In this document: positions 1 to 6,608 of the stretch, in pieces
Layout: each line of letters opens with the position of its first letter
How positions within the stretch are numbered: position 1 is the first letter of the stretch
Source of the DNA: Labedaea rhizosphaerae
GTDB lineage: Bacteria > Actinomycetota > Actinomycetes > Mycobacteriales > Pseudonocardiaceae
Direction: 5' to 3'
DNA: 64,000 nt
NCBI RefSeq assembly: GCF_004362825.1
Contig: NZ_SNXZ01000003.1
Span: 1,030,784 to 1,094,783, forward strand
Made by a program: the position numbers and the translations under genes
Notes under the pieces: generated by a model
What the model was told of the DNA's origin: nothing
The model's database searches: none
Seen by the model: only the letters and a program-made list of their open reading frames with translations

Positions 1-1
1 C

Positions 2-292
2 CAGGCCCCGGTCGGCGCGTCGGTGTGCCTGATCGGCACGGCCACCGGTTACCACTGCGGGACGATCCAGGCCCGCAACGTCACCGTGAGCTTCCCGACC
101 GGGGTGCTGACCGGGCTGACCAGGACGAACGTGTGCGTCGAGCCCGGTGACACGGCGGTCTCGTTCGTGTCCGGCAGCCAGGCGCAGGGCGTGCTGGTCG
201 GCGGCTCGGGCAACTGTACGAGCGGCGGCACGTCCTTCTTCGCGCCCCTCAACCCGATCTTCGCGCAGTACGGGCTGACGTTGAAGGTCTAG
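2..292 (+). CDS. S1-family serine protease homologue, C-terminal part, catalytic serine missing
   Basis: Last 96 codons of a secreted chymotrypsin-fold peptidase of the S1E (streptogrisin/alpha-lytic protease) type. The gene starts left of the window and the frame is open from base 2. Family landmarks are VCLIG, YHCGTI, CVEPGD and the C-terminal block GSGNCTSGGTSFF. Active members read CVEPGDSGGS; here the codons at 146-163 give GDTAVS, so the nucleophilic Ser and both following oxyanion-hole Gly are absent. The DNA looks like a -1 and +1 indel pair around a GGCGG core, so either a dead protease or a sequencing error is possible. The stop codon overlaps that of the convergent lipoprotein gene in one CTAG. 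Confidence 0.8.
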   Translation, partial: QAPVGASVCLIGTATGYHCGTIQARNVTVSFPTGVLTGLTRTNVCVEPGDTAVSFVSGSQAQGVLVGGSGNCTSGGTSFFAPLNPIFAQYGLTLKV

Positions 293-831
293 CGAATGGT
301 GTGCTGGGCCAACAGGTACGCGCCGATCATCGCGTCGTACTCCTCGCTGTCGAAGGCGTCGAGCACCACGAGCACCGTTCGCCCGTTGACCGTCGCGGCG
401 TAGGCGCGGCTGCGCACCTGATCGCCCCCGACGTCGGAGAGGTAGGTGAGCTCGACCCCCGGCTTGCTTTCGCGGTACTGCTCGCCGTTGACCTGCTTGG
501 ACTTCGCGACAACCGCCTTGAGGAGGTTCTTGGGCTCGACCGGCGAACCGGTCACGTAGATCCGCAGGAAGCCGAGGTGCCCGGCGGGCTTGGCGTCGAC
601 CTCGCAGGCGAGCGCCGCGTCCCCCATCGAGCCGGTGCCGGCCGGAACGCCAGCGGCCTTCCAGCCCTTGGCGATGGTCATGGTGACCGGCAACGGGCAC
701 GGCCCGCTGGTCCCGCCGATCGTGGCGCCGGCGGGCGCCTGCTCGGCACCGTCGCTCCACGGCCCGTTGCCCTCGTCGGGACCGCACGCCGCGAGCAGGA
801 CGAGGCCGAGCACGAGCGCAACCGCACGCAT
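289..831 (-). CDS. Putative secreted lipoprotein, 180 aa
   Basis: Probable cell-envelope lipoprotein of unknown function. The ATG at 831 is chosen because it follows a GGGGGG-rich ribosome site and begins a typical type II signal peptide, MRAVALVLGLVLLAAC, with lipobox LAAC and acceptor Cys 16. The longer frame upstream would put a charged non-signal sequence in front. The mature part has two further Cys (in GPCPLP and ALACEV) that could form a disulphide. I do not recognise a catalytic family; it resembles the many short actinobacterial lipoproteins with one small alpha/beta domain. It converges on the protease fragment with overlapping stops. Confidence 0.7.
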   Translation of the reverse strand: MRAVALVLGLVLLAACGPDEGNGPWSDGAEQAPAGATIGGTSGPCPLPVTMTIAKGWKAAGVPAGTGSMGDAALACEVDAKPAGHLGFLRIYVTGSPVEPKNLLKAVVAKSKQVNGEQYRESKPGVELTYLSDVGGDQVRSRAYAATVNGRTVLVVLDAFDSEEYDAMIGAYLLAQHTIR

Positions 832-915
832 GGTTCCCCCCAAAGGAATCGAAGTCCGCGGAAGTGTAGAGCCCTGCGTGTGTCGCATTCCGTGCCGACA
901 CCGTTTCGCTTCCGC

Positions 916-1042
916 CTCGCGCGCGCAACGGCAGCCCCCACCCTCCCGGGGGGCACCCCTTGAGACCAGTCTATCGAGGTCAAAGGGGGTGTGGGGGCTG
1001 TCGCGTGGATCTGTGGACAACTACCCGCCTGTGGAAAACCGC
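916..1042 (-). repeat. Dispersed repeat copy A with two DnaA-box-like nonamers, 3' of cimA
   Basis: On the minus strand, starting 8 bases after the cimA stop, this 127-bp stretch aligns with 48976-49100 (plus strand). Both copies contain GGTTTTCCACAGG, then TAGTTGTCCACAGAT, a 33-base variable spacer of equal length, then GATAG(A/G)CTGGT, GGGGTGCCC, GGGAGGG, GGGGGCTGCC and CGCGCGCGAG. TTGTCCACA is the usual actinobacterial DnaA box. Function unknown; the position just 3' of a gene is the same in both copies. Confidence 0.75.
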
Positions 1043-1050
1043 ACCGGCGG

Positions 1051-2700
1051 TCAGCCGCGCGCGACCACCGATTCCCGGTCCATTGCCTTGTGCACCAACG
1101 CATCGCAGAGCGCCAGCCAGCTGGCCTCGACGATGTTGCCGTGCACGCCGACGGTGACCCATTCGGTCTCGTGGTCGGAGGTCTCCACGAGCACCCTGGT
1201 CACCGCGTCGGTGCCGGCGCCACCGCCCGGGGTGAGGATGCGGACCTTGTAGTCGGTGAGCCGCACGGTGTCCAGCCACGGCAGGTGCGGCAGCAGGGCC
1301 CTGCGCAGGGCGGCGTCCAAGGCGTGCACCGGGCCGTTGCCCTCCGCCGTCGCGATCACGCGCTGGCCCCCGACGTGCACCTTGACCGTCGCCTCGGCCA
1401 CCACGTCGCCGTCGGCGGGGTGGTCGATGATCACGCGGTAGGACTCCAGCGCGAACGGCGGCGCGGCCACCGCCTGCTGGTCGGCGGTGGCGACCTCCCT
1501 GCGCAGCAGCAGCTCCAGCGAGGCGTCCGCCGCCTCGAACGACCAGCCGCGGGCCTCGAGTTCCTTCACCTTGCGCACGGCCGCGGACAGCGCCTCGGGC
1601 CGGCCGGCCAGGTCCACCCCGAGCTCACGTCCCTTGAGCTCCAGGCTGGCCCGGCCGGCCATCTCGGTGACCAGCACCCGCATGTCGTTGCCGACGAGGT
1701 CCGGATCGATGTGGTTGTACAGCTCCGGATCCACCTTGATCGCGCTCGCGTGCAACCCCGCCTTGTGGGCGAAGGCCGAAGCCCCGACGTAGGCCTGGTG
1801 GGTGTCGGGGGCGATGTTCGCGATCTCGGCAAGGGCATGGGAGACCCGGGTCAGCTCGGCGAGCTTGCCGTGCGGTAGCACCGGCTTGCCGAGCTTGGTC
1901 ACCAAGTTGCCGACGACGGCGAACAGGTCGGCGTTGCCGGCCCGCTCGCCGTAACCGTTGGCGGTGCACTGCACGTGCGTGGCACCCGCCTGCACCGCGG
2001 CGACGCTGTTGGCCACAGCGCACCCGGTGTCGTCCTGGCAGTGGATGCCGACCCGGTAGCCGGTGCGGGCGATGACCTCGCCCACGGTGTCGGCCAGGCC
2101 GAGCGGCAACTGTCCGCCGTTGGTGTCGCAGAGGACGGCGACGTCCGCGCCGTTGTCCATGGCCGCGCCCAGCACCCGCAACGCGGTGTCCGGCTCGAAG
2201 GCGTAGCCGTCGAAGAAGTGCTCGGCGTCGAGGAAGACCCGCCGCCCCTCGCCGACGAGGAACGCGACCGTGTCGGCGACCATCGCGCACGCCTCGGTGA
2301 CGTCGGTGCGCAGCGCGAGGTCGATGTGCCTGCGGTCGGACTTGGCGACCAGCGTGACCACGGGTGCCTGCGAGTCGAGCAGCGCGCGCACCTGCAGGTC
2401 GTCGGCCGCCTTGGCGCCGGCCTTGCGGGTGGACCCGAACGCGACCAGGGCCGCGTGCTTCAGGTGCAGGTCCGTCGCCGCGCGGGCGAAGAACTCGGTG
2501 TCCTTGGGCATCGCGCCGGGCCAGCCGCCCTCGATGAAGCCCACGCCGACGTCGTCGAGCAGCCGCGCGACGGCGAGCTTGTCGGCCACGGAGTAGGAAA
2601 TGCCCTCGCGCTGCGCCCCGTCGCGCAGGGTGGTGTCGTAGACGTGGAAGTCGTCACCGAGCGGGGTGCCGGCGGGGGTCGTGCGGGTCACGGGAGTCAT
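1051..2700 (-). CDS. cimA: Citramalate synthase
   Basis: Condenses acetyl-CoA with pyruvate to (R)-citramalate, the first step of the threonine-independent route to 2-oxobutyrate and isoleucine. 549 aa. It has the HMG-CoA lyase-like barrel with the N-terminal metal/substrate motif YDTTLRDGAQREG (residues 21-33), HCQDDTGCAVAN and a C-terminal LeuA-type regulatory dimer domain from about residue 400. DTTLRDGAQREGISYS with EGGWPGAMPKD is characteristic of CimA rather than LeuA. The start ATG follows GGAG. An Ile-rich leader peptide and attenuator lie immediately upstream, matching a role in isoleucine synthesis. Citramalate synthase is favoured over homocitrate or isopropylmalate synthase. Confidence 0.92.
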   Translation of the reverse strand: MTPVTRTTPAGTPLGDDFHVYDTTLRDGAQREGISYSVADKLAVARLLDDVGVGFIEGGWPGAMPKDTEFFARAATDLHLKHAALVAFGSTRKAGAKAADDLQVRALLDSQAPVVTLVAKSDRRHIDLALRTDVTEACAMVADTVAFLVGEGRRVFLDAEHFFDGYAFEPDTALRVLGAAMDNGADVAVLCDTNGGQLPLGLADTVGEVIARTGYRVGIHCQDDTGCAVANSVAAVQAGATHVQCTANGYGERAGNADLFAVVGNLVTKLGKPVLPHGKLAELTRVSHALAEIANIAPDTHQAYVGASAFAHKAGLHASAIKVDPELYNHIDPDLVGNDMRVLVTEMAGRASLELKGRELGVDLAGRPEALSAAVRKVKELEARGWSFEAADASLELLLRREVATADQQAVAAPPFALESYRVIIDHPADGDVVAEATVKVHVGGQRVIATAEGNGPVHALDAALRRALLPHLPWLDTVRLTDYKVRILTPGGGAGTDAVTRVLVETSDHETEWVTVGVHGNIVEASWLALCDALVHKAMDRESVVARG

Positions 2701-2727
2701 CTCCTGGAGATTTCGGGGCCTTAACGC

Positions 2728-2757
2728 AAAAAGACCCCTCGCAAGATGCGAGAGGTC
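2728..2757 (-). terminator. Intrinsic terminator/attenuator of cimA
   Basis: On the minus strand GACCTCTCGCA, loop TCT, TGCGAGGGGTC forms an 11-bp stem (one G-U) followed by five T. It sits between the leader peptide stop and the cimA start. A second hairpin (GGTAG with CTACC, about 2766-2791) overlaps the leader stop and could compete. This is the layout of a ribosome-mediated attenuator. Confidence 0.8.
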
Positions 2758-2785
2758 AGCGCGCCGGGGTGGTAGGTGAACTCAG

Positions 2786-2815
2786 CTACCCGGAGCGCTT
2801 GGCGATAATGATCAC
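2786..2815 (-). CDS. Ile-rich leader peptide of cimA (MIIIAKRSG)
   Basis: Nine-codon frame GTG ATC ATT ATC GCC AAG CGC TCC GGG TAG on the minus strand, 28 bases before the attenuator hairpin. Three consecutive Ile codons directly after the start suit a ribosome-stalling leader that senses charged tRNA-Ile, the end product of the citramalate pathway. No ribosome site is visible before the GTG. The assignment rests on position and codon content only. Confidence 0.65.
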   Translation of the reverse strand: MIIIAKRSG

Positions 2816-2836
2816 GGCGTGGTGTGCCACGCCAGC

Positions 2837-2866
2837 ATCCTGACACAGCGGACGCGCCCGTACCAA
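2837..2866 (-). promoter_or_regulatory. Candidate cimA promoter
   Basis: Minus strand: TTGGTA (2861-2866), 18-base spacer, CAGGAT (2837-2842), giving transcription starting near 2830 upstream of the leader peptide. A moderate match to the actinobacterial housekeeping consensus. Confidence 0.4.
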
Positions 2867-3130
2867 CTCGCGGGCCCCTTCTCCCGGATGCTGAGAGCGT
2901 CACCGAGCTGACCGCCGGACTCCGCCACGACCACCCGATGCTCGCGAAGCTGGTGCGCGCGCTGGTTCGGTAAAGAGATGGCAACCCACCGACCCGCTCA
3001 GGCGTGGTTCTGGTGACGAAGAAGCTCCCTTGGTAAAGGGGCGGTCAAGATCAGCAAATCGGCTGGTGCAATCATGCTTGCTTTGTAGAAACCGCTCCCC
3101 TTGTCCCCGCCGGAGAGGATTCGCGCGTCG
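2867..3130. other. Intergenic region between cimA leader and acyltransferase
   Basis: No convincing gene. A short plus-strand stretch at about 2890-2973 is translatable (ending KLVRALVR then TAA) and might be a remnant of a lost gene, but has no start or family match that I recognise. The acyltransferase promoter should lie near 3030-3090. Confidence 0.4.
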
Positions 3131-5176
3131 ATGGCCGCCACGGTCGAGATGGTCCCCGAGGCTCAACAGCCCGTCGTGGCCCGCAAGTTCCGGCCTGAAC
3201 TGCAGGGTCTGCGGGCGCTCGCCGCGCTGCTGGTCGTCGTCTACCACGTCTGGCTCGGCCGGATCTCCGGCGGCGTGGACGTGTTCTTCCTGATCTCCGG
3301 CTTCCTCATCACCGGGCAGCTCTACCGGGCCGAGAAGCGCGGCAAGCTCGAATTCCGGCCGATGTGGGGCCGGATGATCAAGCGGCTCTTCCCCGCCGGG
3401 CTCACCGTGCTGCTCGCGGTGATCGTGGCCAGCGTCGTGCTGCTGCCCGAGTACCGCTGGTTCCAGACCATCCGCGAGGTCGTCGCGGCGTCGGTCTACG
3501 CGGAGAACTGGCAGCTCGCGTCCGACTCGGTCGACTACTTCGCCCAGCACAACACCGCCAGCCTGGTCCAGCACTACTGGTCGCTGTCCATCCAGGGCCA
3601 GTTCTACGTGGTCTGGCCGCTGCTGGTCGCGGTGGTCGCGTTCATCGCCGCCCGCGCCAAGTTCGACCTCTGGTGGTCGCTGCTGGTCACGATGATCGTG
3701 GCGTTCGTCGGCTCGATCGCCTTCTCGATCTACCTGACCACCGTGAACCAGCCGCTCGCCTACTTCCACTCCGGCACCCGGATCTGGGAGTTCGCGCTCG
3801 GCGGTGTGCTCGTCCTCGTCATCGACCGCGTGGTGCTGCCCAAGGCGGTCGCACTGGTCCTGGGCTGGATCGGCGTCATCGCCGTCGCGATCTGCGGGCT
3901 GGTACTGCGTGTCGGCAGCGAGTTCCCCGGTTTCCTCGCGCTCTGGCCGACGGTGGGCGCCGCGCTGGTGATCGCGGCGGGCGCGACCGGCAGCGTGTTC
4001 GGCGCCGACCGGTGGCTCTCCAGCCGCCCGCTGGTCTACCTGGGCAACCTCAGCTTCTCGCTCTACCTGTGGCACTGGCCCGTGCTGCTGCTCTACATGG
4101 TCGCCCGCGACCGCCCGAGCGTCGGCCTGCTCGGCGGCGCGTTCGTGATCGGCCTCTCGCTGGCGCTGGCCGCGGCCACCTACCACTTCGTCGAGGAGCC
4201 GGTGCGCCGCTCGTCCATCGGCACCGTGCGCCCGTGGGGTGCCTACCGCTTCGGCGTGCTCGCGCTGGTCGTCCTGCTCACCGCCGCCGGCGGGTGGCAG
4301 TACTACGGCAAGCAGCAGGAGTCGAAGTACGCGCTCACCGCGGACGACCCGCGCCACCCCGGCGCGCAGGCGTTGAAGAACGGCAAGCTGCTCAGCACGC
4401 CGACCAACGTCCCGCTGGCGCCCGCGATGGTCTCGCTCAACGACGACTGGATCGCCAGCGACTCGGCCACGTGCGCGACCTCGTCGCGCAACAAGGAAAT
4501 GCTGATCTGCCCGACGAAGGAACCGGCGCCGGTCAAGCGGATCGTGCTGGTGGGCGACTCGCACGCCGAGCAGTACCTGGGCGCGCTGCGGCCGTACGCG
4601 GAAAAGCAGCACTGGCAGGTGTTCTCGATCCTCAAGGGTGGCTGCCCGTTCTCGCTCACCGCGACGCCGCCGGCCACGCCGAACTGGTGCCAGCGGTGGA
4701 ACCTCGACGCCACCGCCGAAATCCTCGCGTTGCAGCCGGACGCGGTGGTCACCGTCGGCAGCGCGGAGGTGCGGCCGGGGCTGACCGAGAAGGTCCCCAG
4801 CACCTACGTCGAGGGCTGGCGACAGCTCAGCGCCGCCGGCATCCCGGTGGTCGCGTTGCGGGACAACCCGCGCTTCGAGAAGTCACCGGTACCGTGCCTG
4901 CGCTCCAAGGGCCCCGCGGCCAAGGAGTGCGCGACGCCGAGGGACCAGCTCTACCGCGATGAACTGCCGTTCGAGCCAGGGGTGAAGTTGCCGGAGGACG
5001 TGCACTTCATCGACACCGCCGAGTACTTCTGCACCGAGACGACGTGCCCGCCGGTGATCGGCAACGTGATCGTCTACATGGACGACAACCACATCAGCGG
5101 CACCTACATGAGCACGATGGCGACGCCGCTCGGGAACGACATCACCGAGGCCCTGGGCTGGAAGACCGCCAAGTAA
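3131..5176 (+). CDS. Membrane acyltransferase 3 with C-terminal SGNH domain (OafA/YrhL type)
   Basis: Predicted to O-acetylate a cell-surface polysaccharide or peptidoglycan. 681 aa from ATG 3131 (GGAGAGG lies 12 bases upstream; TTG 3101 is an alternative). The N-terminal AT3 domain has RPELQGLRALAAL, VYHVW with the conserved His 39, and GGVDVFFLISGFLIT (residues 47-61), then about ten membrane segments to residue 400. An extracytoplasmic SGNH hydrolase-like domain follows, with VLVGDSHAEQ (Ser 477) and DDNHIS near the end supplying the Asp/His pair. This fusion is typical of enzymes that pass acyl groups across the membrane to glycans. The substrate cannot be told from the sequence. Convergent with leuB. 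Confidence 0.88.
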   Translation: MAATVEMVPEAQQPVVARKFRPELQGLRALAALLVVVYHVWLGRISGGVDVFFLISGFLITGQLYRAEKRGKLEFRPMWGRMIKRLFPAGLTVLLAVIVASVVLLPEYRWFQTIREVVAASVYAENWQLASDSVDYFAQHNTASLVQHYWSLSIQGQFYVVWPLLVAVVAFIAARAKFDLWWSLLVTMIVAFVGSIAFSIYLTTVNQPLAYFHSGTRIWEFALGGVLVLVIDRVVLPKAVALVLGWIGVIAVAICGLVLRVGSEFPGFLALWPTVGAALVIAAGATGSVFGADRWLSSRPLVYLGNLSFSLYLWHWPVLLLYMVARDRPSVGLLGGAFVIGLSLALAAATYHFVEEPVRRSSIGTVRPWGAYRFGVLALVVLLTAAGGWQYYGKQQESKYALTADDPRHPGAQALKNGKLLSTPTNVPLAPAMVSLNDDWIASDSATCATSSRNKEMLICPTKEPAPVKRIVLVGDSHAEQYLGALRPYAEKQHWQVFSILKGGCPFSLTATPPATPNWCQRWNLDATAEILALQPDAVVTVGSAEVRPGLTEKVPSTYVEGWRQLSAAGIPVVALRDNPRFEKSPVPCLRSKGPAAKECATPRDQLYRDELPFEPGVKLPEDVHFIDTAEYFCTETTCPPVIGNVIVYMDDNHISGTYMSTMATPLGNDITEALGWKTAK

Positions 5177-5193
5177 CGTCCACTGTGGACCGG

Positions 5194-5244
5194 CCCTGAA
5201 TGGCCCATTCGGGGCGTTGGGTGTCTCGAATGGGCCATTCAGGG
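5194..5244. repeat. Perfect 18-bp inverted repeat between convergent genes
   Basis: CCCTGAATGGCCCATTCG at 5194-5211 and its exact reverse complement at 5227-5244, with a 15-base loop. It lies between the stops of the acyltransferase and leuB and could act as a bidirectional terminator. There is no T-run. Confidence 0.7.
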
Positions 5245-5250
5245 CTTGCG

Positions 5251-5283
5251 GGGAGCTCAGTGGTGGGTTGGTCTCGCTGGTGG
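5251..5283 (+). repeat. Dispersed motif GGGAGCTCAGTGG...GGTCTCGCTGGTGG, copy 1
   Basis: The two halves (5251-5269 and 5270-5283) are adjacent here. At 20958-20976 and 21110-21123 the same halves are separated by a 119-bp palindrome plus 19 bases. This is evidence that the palindrome is an insertion, or that this copy has lost it. Confidence 0.65.
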
Positions 5284-5370
5284 TCAGCCTGCCTCTGTCG
5301 AGCAGGTGGTGCGGGGACGGCAACGGCCCCGCACCGTCCATTGCAGACAGTGCGGAGCTGGTTGCGGTCG

Positions 5371-6408
5371 TTACGCCGTACGGGCGCCCGAGGACACCAG
5401 CGCGGCCAAGCGGTCACCGATCGCGTGGGTGCCACCGGGCTGGTTGTGGTCGCGGGTCGCCAGGTCGAAGGCCACCGAGGCCTCGATGCGGCGCGCGGCT
5501 TCCTGCTGCCCCAAGTGGTCGAGCATCATCGACACCGACAGCACCGCGGCCGTCGGGTCGGCGATGCCCTGACCGGCGATGTCCGGCGCGCTGCCGTGCA
5601 CGGGCTCGAACATGCTCGGGTTGCGGCGCGTGATGTCCAGGTTGCCGCTGGCCGCGAGGCCGATCCCACCGGTCACCGCGGCCGCCAGGTCGGTGAGGAT
5701 GTCGCCGAAGAGGTTGTCGGTGACGATCACGTCGTAGCGGGCCGGGTCGGTCACCATGTGGATCGTGGTGGAGTCCACATGCTGGTACGCGACCGTCACG
5801 TCCGGGTGCTGCAGCGAGATCTCCTCGACCACCCGCGACCACAGCGAACCGGCGTGGGTGAGCACGTTCGTCTTGTGCACCAACGTGAGGTGCTTGCGCG
5901 GGCGCGCCGCGGCCCGGCCGAACGCGTCGCGCACGACCCGTTCCACGCCGAACGACGTGTTGACGCTGACCTCCGTGGCCACCTCGTGCGGGCTGTCCTT
6001 GCGCAACAGGCCACCGTTGCCCGCGTACAGGCCCTCGGTGCCCTCGCGCACCACGACCATGTCGATGTCGCCCGGCTCCGCCAGCGGGCTCTTCACGCCC
6101 GGGTACAGCCGCGCCGGCCGCAGGTTCACGTGGTGGTCGAGCTCGAAGCGCAGCCGCAGCAGCAGCCCGCGCTCCAGGATGCCGCTGGGCACCGACGGGT
6201 CACCGACCGCGCCGAGCAGGATCGCGTCGTGCTCGCGCAGCTCACCGAGCACCGACTCGGGCAGCAACTCGCCGGTCGAGTGCCAGCGGGCGGCGCCGAG
6301 GTCGTATCGGGTGATCTCCGCCGACGGCACGACCTCGCCGAGCACCTTGAGCGCTTCGGCGATCACTTCCGGCCCGATCCCATCTCCTGGGATCACCGCG
6401 AGCCGCAT
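5371..6408 (-). CDS. leuB: 3-Isopropylmalate dehydrogenase
   Basis: NAD-dependent oxidative decarboxylation of 3-isopropylmalate to 2-oxoisocaproate in leucine synthesis; in organisms with CimA the same enzyme also acts on the methylmalate intermediate of isoleucine synthesis. 345 aa from ATG 6408, placed 5 bases after AGGAGG (an in-frame GTG at 6414 lies inside that site). Motifs: [15 protein letters not shown], the substrate arginine cluster [33 protein letters not shown], and the NAD-site end [18 protein letters not shown]. The ADP-binding GSAPD and short length fit LeuB rather than isocitrate or tartrate dehydrogenase. Monocistronic in this window. Confidence 0.93.
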   Translation of the reverse strand: MRLAVIPGDGIGPEVIAEALKVLGEVVPSAEITRYDLGAARWHSTGELLPESVLGELREHDAILLGAVGDPSVPSGILERGLLLRLRFELDHHVNLRPARLYPGVKSPLAEPGDIDMVVVREGTEGLYAGNGGLLRKDSPHEVATEVSVNTSFGVERVVRDAFGRAAARPRKHLTLVHKTNVLTHAGSLWSRVVEEISLQHPDVTVAYQHVDSTTIHMVTDPARYDVIVTDNLFGDILTDLAAAVTGGIGLAASGNLDITRRNPSMFEPVHGSAPDIAGQGIADPTAAVLSVSMMLDHLGQQEAARRIEASVAFDLATRDHNQPGGTHAIGDRLAALVSSGARTA

Positions 6409-6558
6409 GCACACCTCCTGGGTAATCGGCCCAGACCTCAGGGCCTCGCAGTCGTCGAAAGGCTACCCGTCGTCTGACGATCCGCCGTAGCGCGGCCACT
6501 CCTCCGGGTGCACTTTGGGGTGGCACGCCATCCGTCTGGGTGTACCTCACGGTAACGC

Positions 6559-6590
6559 GAAGGGCCCGCCGGAAACCCGGCGGGCCCTTC
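6559..6590. terminator. Hairpin terminator after the subtilase gene
   Basis: Perfect 14-bp stem GAAGGGCCCGCCGG / CCGGCGGGCCCTTC with loop AAAC, 19 bases beyond the stop of the minus-strand subtilase. No T-run, as is common in high-GC actinobacteria. Confidence 0.7.
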
Positions 6591-6608
6591 ACTTCCAACA
6601 ATTCCCGC

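Noticed and set aside
2890-2973. Translatable fragment ending KLVRALVR
   Set aside because: No start, no family match and overlaps the cimA promoter region; kept only as a note in the intergenic entry.
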